From: Paulinella micropora
Lineage: Eukaryota > Cercozoa > Imbricatea > Euglyphida
DNA: 64,000 nucleotides
Direction: 5' to 3'
Assembly (NCBI GenBank): GCA_009731375.1
Contig: BJOX01000225.1
Location: 163,154-227,153, forward strand
The notes beneath the pieces are model-generated. The model was given only the letters and a program-made list of their open reading frames with translations, was not told the DNA's origin and did not search any database. The position numbers and the translations under genes were made by a program. This document shows positions 19,649-31,398 of this stretch, one piece after another; position 1 is the stretch's first letter, and each line of letters starts with the position of its first letter.

Positions 19649-20164
19649 TTACAAAAAAAGGCCTAGCTCACGCATGTGCCTGATGAAATCTAGCTCTTGA
19701 AGCCTCTTAATTCTCTTTTCTCGCAGCCTCCAGGGCTCCCAGCCGTAGTTTATAAGCACCAGGCTCCATGCTTTGTACGCTCTGTTGCTTCTCGTCTGGA
19801 TGTAAAATTGTGGATCGTGGAGGTCCTCGTTATAGGCTATGTCACAATTGCAGTCTTCTGCAACTGTGCTTGTTGCTGCTAGATGACCTTGCATACTTGC
19901 ATCTGAGCCACCTTGGTCTTGCACCGCCTGGGAAACATAAAAATATGGCCAGCCTGGCAGAGAAATGACTGTCTGCTCTTCTAATGGAGTCAATGAGCTA
20001 CGGGACCTTGATGAGCTTGGCAACCTTTCTACCTCAAAACCAGCTATTCTAATTGGTGGTCCTGGTGGAAAATCCCTGCCAAAAAGCATGACTAAACCAA
20101 AACCCGCCCACCGCAGGGTCACTACGTCTTCCGACACACCATGGAATCGGAGTGCAGCTCGCAC
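19649..20164 (-). CDS. unknown protein or exon, 171 residues
   Basis: An open frame downstream of and on the same strand as the ZZ-finger gene, separated by 30 nt. It has a hydrophobic patch (WAGFGLVMLFG), a Ser/Arg-rich linker (SSSRSRSSL) and a charged C-terminal helix (RLREKRIKRLQELDFIRHM). It has no initiating ATG near its beginning, so it may be a 3' exon or part of a broken gene. No family is recognised. Confidence 0.35.
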   Translation of the reverse strand: MRAALRFHGVSEDVVTLRWAGFGLVMLFGRDFPPGPPIRIAGFEVERLPSSSRSRSSLTPLEEQTVISLPGWPYFYVSQAVQDQGGSDASMQGHLAATSTVAEDCNCDIAYNEDLHDPQFYIQTRSNRAYKAWSLVLINYGWEPWRLREKRIKRLQELDFIRHMRELGLFL

Positions 20165-20194
20165 TTCGATTGGAGGACCTTGATGGACTGCTAG

Positions 20195-22169
20195 TCATGC
20201 AGGAGTGCTCTGCTCGGCCTGTGCTTCCAGGGGAGTTCTCTTCATGACGAGGGTGTGCGAGACGTCGTGCCTGCTTCCATTAACCCAATCGGGACATAAG
20301 CTGTAACCGGGGCACTGCTCGCACTTCATCACATACCCCGTTATGGGATCAACTTGGCACATAGCACACATAATCCCGTAAAAAATTGGCTCAAGAGGCT
20401 TTGCCTTGGGGGCATGGCCCAAATCAGAAGCTGGAGGGCGCGACCCAGGAGAAGAACTCGAACAAGATAAGGAGGATGAGGATGAAGATGAACAAGACGA
20501 ACTAGAGGAGGAAGAAGAGGAAGAGGAGGAGGAAGAAGAGGAAGAGGAAGAAGAAGAAGGGGGAGAAGGAGAAAGAGGACCAGGACGACGCTTGTCTTCC
20601 TTCTTGACACTGACACCAACGATAACTTTCTTAACCTTCGCTGAATCAGATCGAGTGTTTTTCTTGCTCTTGCTCTTGCTCTTGCTCTTGCCCTTGCCCT
20701 TGCCACCTACCACAAAAGTCTATCCTTAGAGGCAGTCAACAAGACAAGACGTTGCTACCTCCTTTAGACTTCTTCTTCTTCTTGCTGCTGCGCTCCTTCG
20801 CGTTGTACTCTTTGATGGCTTCCGGTGAGATGTCAACCTTGTGCTTCTGCATGGGGTGTTCATGAAAGTAGTCAACCTCGCATGCCTCGCACACATCAAA
20901 GTCTTCGCATCGCGCCTGAGGATCCACGCAACTGTATTTGGACCCCACAATTTTGTCCGCGCATCTGTTGCAGTACCCACCCGGCCAGTCGTCTGTGGTA
21001 TCTCCCCCGGACCCGTCCTCTTCGGCCTCGGGCTCATCGCTTGCTTCTGCTTCTGGACCTGGATCTTCCACTTTCGTGTTCTTGAGCTCCGTCCTGACGA
21101 GCTTCTTTACCTTGGCCTCTACCTCGCTTTGAAACTTAGCCTCCCTCTTGGTGAAACCTTTCCTGATAGCGTTGCGTATTCTGGGGATCTCCTCCTTGAG
21201 AAACCGCTCAACTTCTTTTTTGACCTCACCCCGCACGACCCGCTGAACCTCCGCCACCCAGTCAGCCTGAGCTGGAATAGAGACGGTGGACGTCGCCTTG
21301 GGAACACTTTCCTCATTTTTGTCCTGGCTGGCCTTGCTCTTCCTCGAGCCCTTGGAGCCCTTGGAGCCAAACGTACTGCCACTGCTGCGTCGATCTTGAC
21401 CGCTACCGTTGCCATCGCCTCCTCCAGTGGGTCGAACCTCATGTCGATGGAGCAACAACTTGCACTCTTTTGAGTCAACAAATACCTTTGCCAAACGCAC
21501 CATCAAGCGCCCTGCTTCTGGCTGAGTGACCAAACCACATTGCACGTCCCGCTTGATGAAGTCAATGTGCAGCAGGACGACTGTCTCCAAATCAGAAAGA
21601 TCCGCTTTGGTCACAAGACCATGCACTTCGTTGTGAGAGAGAGCTGAGCCGCAGAGTACTGCCCACTTGTCCGCAGCCAGGTCTTCCACAATCGTGCCAA
21701 GAACCAAGTAACGATCCAACGACGGAATGTGCATTTTGCCGTTTGCTGGGATCTGCATGACGCCTTTGCGACCACCAACGGCAAATTTGAACGGCACGAC
21801 ATATGCGTCCACAAACCTCAGGTTGAACTTATTCTCTTTGGTTCCAAAGACAAAGTCTTTCGTTGCGTGCAAGTCCTTTCGTTGTGGCCATGTGTCGATC
21901 ACAGAATATGCCTGTTTCATATCCTTTCTGAGCTTCTCAGGGATAAGTATATCGGCCTCATCCTTTTCCACCTCCGTGCGTTCTTCTTCATCATCCTCTT
22001 CCTGCCCGTGCCCAGGAGAGATAACAGCATCTTCTTTCGTGAAATCTTGTTCGAAAGGCACACTATCACGAGAAGGGAAACGCCCACGAGAAGGGAAACG
22101 CTCACGAGAATGCCAATTATCAGGATGCATATCAGGACTGATAGGAGGAGAAAAAGAAAAACCAGACAA
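20195..22169 (-). CDS. protein with two ZZ-type zinc fingers, spliced
   Basis: Exon 1 (22169 to 20759; likely ATG at ~22133, or upstream through a poly-Ser tract that is cut at 22262) encodes an acidic N-terminus, a globular middle, a coiled-coil segment and a complete ZZ finger (CNRC, then a Cys pair, CEAC, and HEHPMQKH). A 52-nt intron (20758-20707) begins GTAGCAACG, ends GTGGTAG and has a TGAC-like branch site. Exon 2 continues in frame with (GK/SK)n, a long poly-Ser stretch and a second, imperfect ZZ finger (CAMC, CEQC, LCPDW lacking the last Cys, RHDVSH) to a TGA at 20195-20197. ZZ fingers bind protein tails such as acetylated or N-terminal histone H3. Whether the gene is host or viral is uncertain; intron size matches the viral ATPase introns at 56 kb. 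Confidence 0.6.
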
Positions 22170-22261
22170 AGACAGAGCGGAGGAGCGAGAAGAAGAAGAG
22201 GATGAGGATGATGAGGACGAAGAAGAAGAGGATGAGGATGATGATGATGAGGAGGTGACTG

Positions 22262-23942
22262 GTTCCTGGCTGTCATAAATGGGAAAAAGGTGACTGGCAA
22301 CCCCGAGCTAGAGTGCGACCTCATGAAAGAATGGCAGAAGCAATGGAAGAGCGTGGTGCCTCTTTTTACGAGGCTGGCGGAATACAACCCGATGTGGCAG
22401 CCGGCGCAACGACAGCAGAAGAAGTCCAACAAGGAAGCTACCTTCTTTTCGTACGTCTGGCAGAGCCTGGAGCGCAAGATTATGGAAAAGGTGGTTGAGT
22501 TCTTCCACTCGCTAAGGGACCGCACCGGCAAGAACAGGCTGTACAACATGGGCGTGTGGAAACACGACGAGATCGGCGTCGAGAGGGTGTGGGGCGAAGG
22601 CAAGATCATGACGGACGAGATGATCCAACAAGTGCGAGAGCACGTCAAAACGACAACTGGTTACGAAGTGTCCTTCCATTCGGATGTCGGGACGCCGACA
22701 GACGAGGACTGGGACCTGTACTACGGCGAGCAGCACTTGCACAAGCTGTCCAGCAACGACGAGAAGTGCAGGCACGTCCTTGTTAAGCATGCTAGGCGTT
22801 CCAGGGACATTCGCTTCGACGGACGGGTACTTGGCCCCCACGCGAGAATAGAGGGAGTCTTCTGCTTTGTGGGCGAGACGGAGGAGTACATGGATCGTAT
22901 CCTGATCGAAGCCGATTACTAGTACCACAACGTCAACAAGGACAAGCTCCTCAAGTGGTTCGTCGGTACTAGCCACCGCTTCTTTCCAGTCAAGCGCCCG
23001 TCGGAGATGCGGACTGACTGGATCAGCTTCAGGAACTGCACCTTCAACTCGCGCACTCTGGTCATCCGCACCTGGGAACAACTGCGCGAGAGAGGGGAGG
23101 CTGCTCCGTTTACTGATCATTTCTACGACGTCGAGGTAGACACGGAGAAGATGATCAAGGCCATGTGCTTCGACGACGACATGACTCCCGACTGGCGAGA
23201 CCTGCTTGGGTTCCAGTTGAGCAAGCCTATGTACGAAATCTTCGAAACGTTGCTTGGCAGGCTTCAATTCCCGCTCGGAACGAGATAACTGGCAGGTACT
23301 TCCTTTCATGCTGGGCGATGGGGGCACAGGGAAAGGAACAGTCATCCAGGTCCTGCAGTCGATGAAGCCCTCTGGCAAGGTAGCCTCGATCAGCAAGAAC
23401 ACCGAGAAGGGGTTCGGGTTGTCTTCGCTGTACGACAAGGAGCTTGTCGTGATACCGGACCTGCCACTCGACTTCGCGAGCACGGTTGATCAGGCCACAA
23501 TGCAAAGCATGGTGTCGGGCGAGCTGGTCAATGTGCCATCCAAGAACAAGATCGCCAAGAGCACGGTGAACTGGAAACCGCCGATTATCGTGGGCGCTAA
23601 CTATATGTTCAACTACAAGGACGGCCAAGGCCAGTGGAAGCGGCGGGTGGCTTTGTTTCTGTTTAACAATCTCGTGAAAAAGGCGGACGACGGCCTTGGG
23701 AATCACATTATCATGAACAAAATTCCCTACATCCTGGCGCGCTGCGTCGCCAGGTACAAGAGCGCAGTGGAAGAGCACCCGCGCGCAGACTTTTGGACGG
23801 AGATTGCGCCAGAATAGCTGCGACAGAACCAGAAATTCGTGGAGAGCAGGACGAACGTGCTGGCGCGTTTTCTAAATGAAGGCAGCAAGGACTACGGCGT
23901 TGTGTTCGAGAAGAACCATTTTACGAGCTGGCAAGACTTTGA
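22262..23942 (+). pseudogene. D5-like SF3 helicase, 5'-truncated copy A
   Basis: Sequence nearly identical to copies C and D begins abruptly at 22262 (GTTCCTGGCTGTCATAAATG), equivalent to 28521 in copy C, and stops at a 10-N join (23943-23952) equivalent to ~30200 in copy C. It carries the same disablements: TAG at 22919-22921, frame change near 23276, TAG at 23815-23817. The left junction lies next to the poly-Ser/acidic start of the ZZ gene. Copy B, across the join, begins ~1.2 kb further back in the gene, so A and B may be two overlapping contigs of one locus. Confidence 0.8.
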
Positions 23943-23952
23943 NNNNNNNNNN

Positions 23953-25509
23953 CGAGAAGTGCAGGCACGTCCTTGTTAAGCATGCTAGGCGTTCCAGGGA
24001 CATTCGCTTCGACGGACGGGTACTTGGCCCCCACGCGAGAATAGAGGGAGTCTTCTGCTTTGTGGGCGAGACGGAGGAGTACATGGATCGTATCCTGATC
24101 GAAGCCGATTACTAGTACCACAACGTCAACAAGGACAAGCTCCTCAAGTGGTTCGTCGGTACTAGCCACCGCTTCTTTCCAGTCAAGCGCCCGTCGGAGA
24201 TGCGGACTGACTGGATCAGCTTCAGGAACTGCACCTTCAACTCGCGCACTCTGGTCATCCGCACCTGGGAACAACTGCGCGAGAGAGGGGAGGCTGCTCC
24301 GTTTACTGATCATTTCTACGACGTCGAGGTAGACACGGAGAAGATGATCAAGGCCATGTGCTTCGACGACGACATGACTCCCGACTGGCGAGACCTGCTT
24401 GGGTTCCAGTTGAGCAAGCCTATGTACGAAATCTTCGAAACGTTGCTTGGCAGGCTTCAATTCCCGCTCGCAACGAGATAACTGGCAGGTACTTCCTTTC
24501 ATGCTGGGCGATGGGGGCACAGGGAAAGGAACAGTCATCCAGGTCCTGCAGTCGATGAAGCCCTCTGGCAAGGTAGCCTCGATCAGCAAGAACACCGAGA
24601 AGGGGTTCGGGTTGTCTTCGCTGTACGACAAGGAGCTTGTCGTGATACCGGACCTGCCACTCGACTTCGCGAGCACGGTTGATCAGGCCACAATGCAAAG
24701 CATGGTGTCGGGCGAGCTGGTCAATGTGCCATCCAAGAACAAGATCGCCAAGAGCACGGTGAACTGGAAACCGCCGATTATCGTGGGCGCTAACTATATG
24801 TTCAACTACAAGGACGGCCAAGGCCAGTGGAAGCGGCGGGTGGCTTTGTTTCTGTTTAACAATCTCGTGAAAAAGGCGGACGACGGCCTTGGGAATCACA
24901 TTATCATGAACAAAATTCCCTACATCCTGGCGCGCTGCGTCGCCAGGTACAAGAGCGCAGTGGAAGAGCACCCGCGCGCAGACTTTTGGACGGAGATTGC
25001 GCCAGAATAGCTGCGACAGAACCAGAAATTCGTGGAGAGCAGGACGAACGTGCTGGCGCGTTTTCTAAATGAAGGCAGCAAGGACTACGGCGTTGTGTTC
25101 GAGAAGAACCATTTTACGAGCTGGCAAGACTTTGAGAACGCAGTCAACAAGTACCTGAAGGAAGACTGCAGGCTGCACACCGTGACTGCGGACGATCTGG
25201 GAGATACCGCGTTGCGCAGGTCTGAGTACGAAGTGCATCGGGCACAGACGATCCCGGGCATGGCCAAGAAAGACACCCGCGTAAATTACTGCGAGTTTTG
25301 TCCTCGGTCGACCAAGGAACTCGGGCATGTATGCGACGTGTCGTGCGAGCCCAACATGTGTGGCTATGCCCGCGAATGTGGTCATACGAACGCTCCGCGT
25401 GGCAAGAAGCACGTGATCGTGAATATGCGCTTGCTTTCGCGCAGAGCCTATGACCGGGCGATGATCGGGTCGACGGAAGAGAAGGAAGAGGAGGAAACTT
25501 ACAGGGACA
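23953..25509 (+). pseudogene. D5-like SF3 helicase, copy B, both ends broken
   Basis: Starts inside the gene after the 10-N join and runs to 25509, where the sequence switches from helicase to the dispersed repeat also seen at 17611. It keeps the Walker A, Walker B and sensor motifs and the Cys-rich segment (CEFC). It has the same two TAG codons (24112-24114; 25009-25011) and the same frame change near 24469, but differs from the other copies by point changes (GCAACGAG instead of GGAACGAG there; a Glu-to-Lys change near 25485). The open frame continues into GA-repeat by chance. Confidence 0.8.
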
Positions 25510-25628
25510 TGGGTATGTGTGAGATCAAAGTTGAGAAATTTTGCTACGTAAATTACAATGGTGATAATTGTACGAACGTAACAGTAGGAAACGATGCTAC
25601 GGTGATGAATGTCTATGAATTTAAAGGG

Positions 25629-25677
<49 letters not shown>

Positions 25678-25953
25678 TGTGTGTGTGTGAGAGAGAGAGA
25701 GAGAGCGCGCGTGTGTGTGTGTGTGTTTGTATGTGTGTGTGAGTGAGTGTGAGTGAGTTTGTGTGTGTGTGTGAAAGAGAGAGATAGATAGACAGATATA
25801 TAGATAGATAGACAGATATATAGATAGATAGACAGATATATAGATAGATAGATAGATAGATAGAGAGAAAGAAAGAGAGATAGAAAGAGAGAGGTAGAGA
25901 GAGATAGAGAGAAGGAGAGAGAGAGAGAGAGAGATCGAGAGAGAGAGAGAGAG

Positions 25954-25998
<45 letters not shown>

Positions 25999-26567
25999 TA
26001 GATGAGATGTCGCAAAGGAATGTAGTCCTTGCAAAGGAACGCAGTTTCACATCAAACAATAATTTGTGTACTGTGCATGTGTCCGGGATGGGAATCACGG
26101 GTAGATAGATAGATAGAANNNNNNNNNNCCAATTTCCATACCTAACTGGCTGTCCTAGATAGATGAGATATCGACTAATGTCAGAAAAAAAAAGGAGCTT
26201 CTGATTTCGTCAACCAAGGAAATCTGTGGGTAAAGTATTAACCCGATGCCCAGCTAAGCCGTGATGTTTGCACGGAAGGGACTGATACAGGCGATACCAA
26301 AGCTCCCTAGTACCAGGCGGGGCCAGGGCTCGTTCCATAAGCGCCCCTTGCAGAACGAGCTCCCACCTCCATTACAGAGGGCCCAGTAAGCAGATGGAGT
26401 TTCGAGACTGTTCGACAGTCTAGTATAAACCGACAGAGCACTGTGGGTTTTATTCCGGGCTCAACAAGCGAGAAAGGGCACCCTGAGGGAACAGGATTGT
26501 GCTTCCCGTCGCTATTTCGGCATTTGACTTATGGGCGTATGGCTAGGCACACAAAAAGCACCCCACC

Positions 26568-26619
<52 letters not shown>

Positions 26620-26671
26620 GAGAGAGAAAGAAAGAGAGATAGAAAGAGAGAGATAGAGAGAGATAGAGAGA

Positions 26672-26713
<42 letters not shown>

Positions 26714-26725
26714 GAGAGAGAGAGA

Positions 26726-26763
<38 letters not shown>

Positions 26764-26935
26764 TAGTCGGCGACGTTGCAAGATAAATGATGACAGTGAA
26801 TACAGCGTCGAATGATAGGAACACTATCACTATCCGAAGCTAAAATTTGTCGCAAAATCTTGTCACAGAACTTGGTCACGCAGTAGTACCACTAAAATGC
26901 ATGTTTTTACATGCCAAAATATATGTAATCGCTAG
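25510..26935. repeat. composite repeat copy 2, with insertion of other repeats
   Basis: The left unique part (to ~25627) and right unique part (26766-26935) match 17611-18362. Between them are (GA)n, (GT)n, (GATA)n, a 10-N join (26119-26128), the inverted copy of the 15805 repeat (26164-26334) and about 230 nt of unique sequence. Confidence 0.75.
26164..26334 (-). repeat. dispersed repeat, copy 2 (inverted)
   Basis: Reverse complement of 15805-15976; shared ends GATATCGACTAATGTC and GGCCAGGGCTCG. Confidence 0.8.
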
Positions 26936-27156
26936 TAGACAGCGGTAGGAGCCTTATCTTCAACCCCTGTGTCCAGCACGCCTCCACCCTCAGCGCCGAG
27001 AACCTCGCTGCCCATGGCATCCCGGACGAGGGGAGGTATTGACGTAGCTAAGCTAGTGAGCACAGCGCTCTGAATCTTACACACACACACAAATCATTAA
27101 AAGGTTCCGGGGTCCGGTCACATGTGTCAATCGACACCTTAATTTACCACCAATGT

Positions 27157-27590
27157 CCTTGAGACAACGAGACACCCCCTACCACCCAGGACTCAGGCGG
27201 GTGGGTACTTTTTTACCCCTCCCCAAAAGGTTGTGGATAAATTTGTCGTTTTTTTGTCTCAATAGCGGGTTCTGCGACAAATTTGTCGAGGGCCAAGGAA
27301 ATTTACCGCAAAAGGCGGGACCATAGCTTGAGACACAGAGACACCCCCTTCCCACCAGTATTCCAGGGGGTGGGAACTTTTTTACCACTCCCCAAAAAGT
27401 TGTGGATAAATTTGTCGGCTTTTTGTCTCAATCACGGGTTCTGCGACAAATTTGTCGAGGGCCAAGGAAATTTACCGCAAAAAAGCCTGAGACACAGAGA
27501 CACCCCCCACCCACCAGGATTCCGGGGGTTGGGTTCTGCGACAAATTTGGCAGCCCGTCTCAAACTATAGGCCCCGAGACGTCAGAGACA
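27157..27590. repeat. ~165-bp tandem repeat, 2.6 units
   Basis: Units begin near 27157, 27327 and 27486 with TTGAGACA(C/A)..GAGACACCCCC. The first two contain two TTTGTCG motifs, one after GTTGTGGATAAA and one in GCGACAAATTTGTCGAGG; the third is shortened. The array ends just before the 5' flank of helicase copy C. The preceding 220 nt (26936-27156) hold nothing recognisable. Confidence 0.85.
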
Positions 27591-28023
27591 CTTTTTTTTT
27601 TTAATTTTTCAAAAAAAAATATAAAAAAATAAAAGGAAAAGAGGGGGAGGGGGGGTGGGGGGTTTCCTGAACCGTGGCAGGTGTCTCAAGCTAGGGTGGG
27701 GGGGGAGGGGGGGATTTCCCGTCGGCGGCTGCAGGGGACAAAAAGGCAGTAGTCGAGGACAAAAAGGCAATAGCCGGGCCGACCGAGTAAGGGTGACGTG
27801 GCACGAGCCTCGGCGGTTTCGTCGTCGTGCCAGGCCAGAACCCTCGAGTCTTCGACCGAGGGAAGTGGGTAGCAGCAGGAACGAACCCTTTGCCATTTTT
27901 GCACCCGCCGCGAATCGTGGGCAATTCCCCGGGAACTTACCGCGCCGCAAAACTCGGAGAAATTTTCGTGACAGTGGTTTTAGAATTTTCTTGCACTGTG
28001 TGGTATGTGCAGACTGTCCGACG
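27591..28023 (+). promoter_or_regulatory. 5' flank of helicase copy C, shared with copy D
   Basis: From ~27607 to the ATG at 28024 the sequence equals 43059-43471, so the duplicated unit includes upstream DNA. It starts with A-runs and G-runs and ends with an AT-rich stretch (GGTTTTAGAATTTTCTTGCA) about 50-30 nt before the ATG, a plausible promoter. A frame open through this region lacks protein-like composition and is not taken as coding. Confidence 0.45.
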
Positions 28024-30575
28024 ATGCCCAAGAAAGCTCAAAAGAATAAAAAGAAGGACGAGGACGACGGCGAGGCGGAGGAGAAGATTGCTTTCTCCCT
28101 GCAGCAGCGCGTGAACGTGGAACGGCTGCAGCACATCCTCACGCTGGCGCGCCTGCCAGTGGACGAGGCTACAAAGGTGAGCGACATCATCGGTTTGTAC
28201 AAGAAGAGCCACGGGAACGCAAAGATCAACTACACTGAAAGCAGAGGCTGCGAGGGGACGAGGCTCTGGGGGAAGTGCCCGATCGGTCTGGCGAATAAGT
28301 GGATCTGTCGCATGGTGGCGGGCGAGTACTACGAGTGGCTCGATGTCAAGAACGCGGCGTGTACTCTGCTCGTGCAAGCAATGGCCAAGAACGGGATCGA
28401 GGTGCCTGCACTCGCTGCGCGCTCCGCGGAACCAGGCGGCAGGGAAGCCATGATCGAGGAGCTATGTACTGAGCTCAAGTGGGCGCACGACGATGTAGGG
28501 AAGAAGCGCGGCAAGGAAGCGTTCCTGGCTGTCATAAATGGGAAAAAGGTGACTGGCAACCCCGAGCTAGAGTGCGACCTCATGAAAGAATGGCAGAAGC
28601 AATGGAAGAGCGTGGTGCCTCTTTTTACGAGGCTGGCGGAATACAACCCGATGTGGCAGCCGGCGCAACGACAGCAGAAGAAGTCCAACAAGGAAGCTAC
28701 CTTCTTTTCGTACGTCTGGCAGAGCCTGGAGCGCAAGATTATGGAAAAGGTGGTTGAGTTCTTCCACTCGCTAAGGGACCGCACCGGCAAGAACAGGCTG
28801 TACAACATGGGCGTGTGGAAACACGACGAGATCGGCGTCGAGAGGGTGTGGGGCGAAGGCAAGATCATGACGGACGAGATGATCCAACAAGTGCGAGAGC
28901 ACGTCAAAACGACAACTGGTTACGAAGTGTCCTTCCATTCGGATGTCGGGACGCCGACAGACGAGGACTGGGACCTGTACTACGGCGAGCAGCACTTGCA
29001 CAAGCTGTCCAGCAACGACGAGAAGTGCAGGCACGTCCTTGTTAAGCATGCTAGGCGTTCCAGGGACATTCGCTTCGACGGACGGGTACTTGGCCCCCAC
29101 GCGAGAATAGAGGGAGTCTTCTGCTTTGTGGGCGAGACGGAGGAGTACATGGATCGTATCCTGATCGAAGCCGATTACTAGTACCACAACGTCAACAAGG
29201 ACAAGCTCCTCAAGTGGTTCGTCGGTACTAGCCACCGCTTCTTTCCAGTCAAGCGCCCGTCGGAGATGCGGACTGACTGGATCAGCTTCAGGAACTGCAC
29301 CTTCAACTCGCGCACTCTGGTCATCCGCACCTGGGAACAACTGCGCGAGAGAGGGGAGGCTGCTCCGTTTACTGATCATTTCTACGACGTCGAGGTAGAC
29401 ACGGAGAAGATGATCAAGGCCATGTGCTTCGACGACGACATGACTCCCGACTGGCGAGACCTGCTTGGGTTCCAGTTGAGCAAGCCTATGTACGAAATCT
29501 TCGAAACGTTGCTTGGCAGGCTTCAATTCCCGCTCGGAACGAGATAACTGGCAGGTACTTCCTTTCATGCTGGGCGATGGGGGCACAGGGAAAGGAACAG
29601 TCATCCAGGTCCTGCAGTCGATGAAGCCCTCTGGCAAGGTAGCCTCGATCAGCAAGAACACCGAGAAGGGGTTCGGGTTGTCTTCGCTGTACGACAAGGA
29701 GCTTGTCGTGATACCGGACCTGCCACTCGACTTCGCGAGCACGGTTGATCAGGCCACAATGCAAAGCATGGTGTCGGGCGAGCTGGTCAATGTGCCATCC
29801 AAGAACAAGATCGCCAAGAGCACGGTGAACTGGAAACCGCCGATTATCGTGGGCGCTAACTATATGTTCAACTACAAGGACGGCCAAGGCCAGTGGAAGC
29901 GGCGGGTGGCTTTGTTTCTGTTTAACAATCTCGTGAAAAAGGCGGACGACGGCCTTGGGAATCACATTATCATGAACAAAATTCCCTACATCCTGGCGCG
30001 CTGCGTCGCCAGGTACAAGAGCGCAGTGGAAGAGCACCCGCGCGCAGACTTTTGGACGGAGATTGCGCCAGAATAGCTGCGACAGAACCAGAAATTCGTG
30101 GAGAGCAGGACGAACGTGCTGGCGCGTTTTCTAAATGAAGGCAGCAAGGACTACGGCGTTGTGTTCGAGAAGAACCATTTTACGAGCTGGCAAGACTTTG
30201 AGAACGCAGTCAACAAGTACCTGAAGGAAGACTGCAGGCTGCACACCGTGACTGCGGACGATCTGGGAGATACCGCGTTGCGCAGGTCTGAGTACGAAGT
30301 GCATCGGGCACAGACGATCCCGGGCATGGCCAAGAAAGACACCCGCGTAAATTACTGCGAGTTTTGTCCTCGGTCGACCAAGGAACTCGGGCATGTATGC
30401 GACGTGTCGTGCGAGCCCAACATGTGTGGCTATGCCCGCGAATGTGGTCATACGAACGCTCCGCGTGGCAAGAAGCACGTGATCGTGAATATGCGCTTGC
30501 TTTCGCGCAGAGCCTATGACCGGGCGATGATCGGGTCGACGGAAGAGGAGGAAGAAGAGGAAACTTACAGGGACA
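28024..30575 (+). pseudogene. D5-like SF3 helicase, copy C, 3' end replaced by repeat
   Basis: Starts MPKKAQKNKKKDEDD and follows copy D closely to 30575, where the helicase sequence is replaced by the dispersed repeat at the same base as in copy B. Internal TAG codons at 29178-29180 and 30074-30076 and a frame change near 29537 are the same as in the other copies. The missing C-terminal ~80 residues are the basic tail seen in copy D. All motifs of the ATPase core remain recognisable. Confidence 0.82.
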
Positions 30576-30694
30576 TGGGTATGTGTGAGATCAAAGTTGA
30601 GAAATTTTGCTACGTAAATTACAATGGTGATAATTGTACGAACGTAAAAGTAGGAAACGATGCTACGGTGATGAATGTCTATGAATTTAAAGGG

Positions 30695-30748
<54 letters not shown>

Positions 30749-30765
30749 GCGAGTGTGTGTGTGGA
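30576..30765. repeat. composite repeat copy 3, truncated
   Basis: The left unique part of the 17611 repeat plus (GA)n; the right part is absent and unrelated sequence (GGACCGGTTTTTCTGAG) follows. Confidence 0.75.
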
Positions 30766-31398
30766 CCGGTTTTTCTGAGACTTGCGAAACATGCTCAGAA
30801 ATCACGGAGAAGCTAGAAAATCATTTAAAAATTATATAAAAACATATTTTTATTTATTTTACTTCACTTTGACTTTAATTTTTTTCATGGGTCGGTAAGG
30901 GTCCGGAACAGTATAAAAAGCTGCTTTTTTCAAGTCATTGGTGTCAAATGTGCTGAATTTCAACTGAAACACTCGCAAACAGTGCAGCATTTATTACTCT
31001 CACTGTTTTACGCAATAATTACTAATATTTGAGGACTTCCTAAGATGAGTTCTGACATAGACAAAAACTCACAAAACACTGCTTGGAATGACACTAAGAC
31101 ACGGCGCCTCTGACCAAAGTCCGAAACAGCATCTAACAGCCACGCATATTGCGACGCAAGCGCACTCTTAGTTTTCATCTGCTAATACTTAGAAGATTTT
31201 AAGTGTGCACACTTAAGATTTAGAATTGATCTGGCTAAAGTAACGTAACGCAAGCAATAGCTAGCCAGCCGCCATGGCCACGGACAATTCTAACTTCAAC
31301 CTACTCAAACAGAGGACGGAATGCGAGAATCATTGACAAAAATGCACTAGCAAATTGAAATATACACGATGAATAATAAACAAAACATACCTGTTCCA
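30766..31398. other. spacer without recognisable gene
   Basis: AT-rich, no frame of note. Confidence 0.5.

Noticed and set aside
25510-25742. Helicase C-terminus reading MGMCEIKVEKFCYVNY and GA-repeat residues
   Set aside because: The same sequence exists without helicase at 17611, and copy D has a different, protein-like end; this is repeat read by chance.
27655-28023. N-terminal extension of the helicase upstream of ATG 28024
   Set aside because: The frame is open but Gly/Arg-biased from G-rich DNA, and the ATG at 28024 follows an AT-rich promoter-like stretch.
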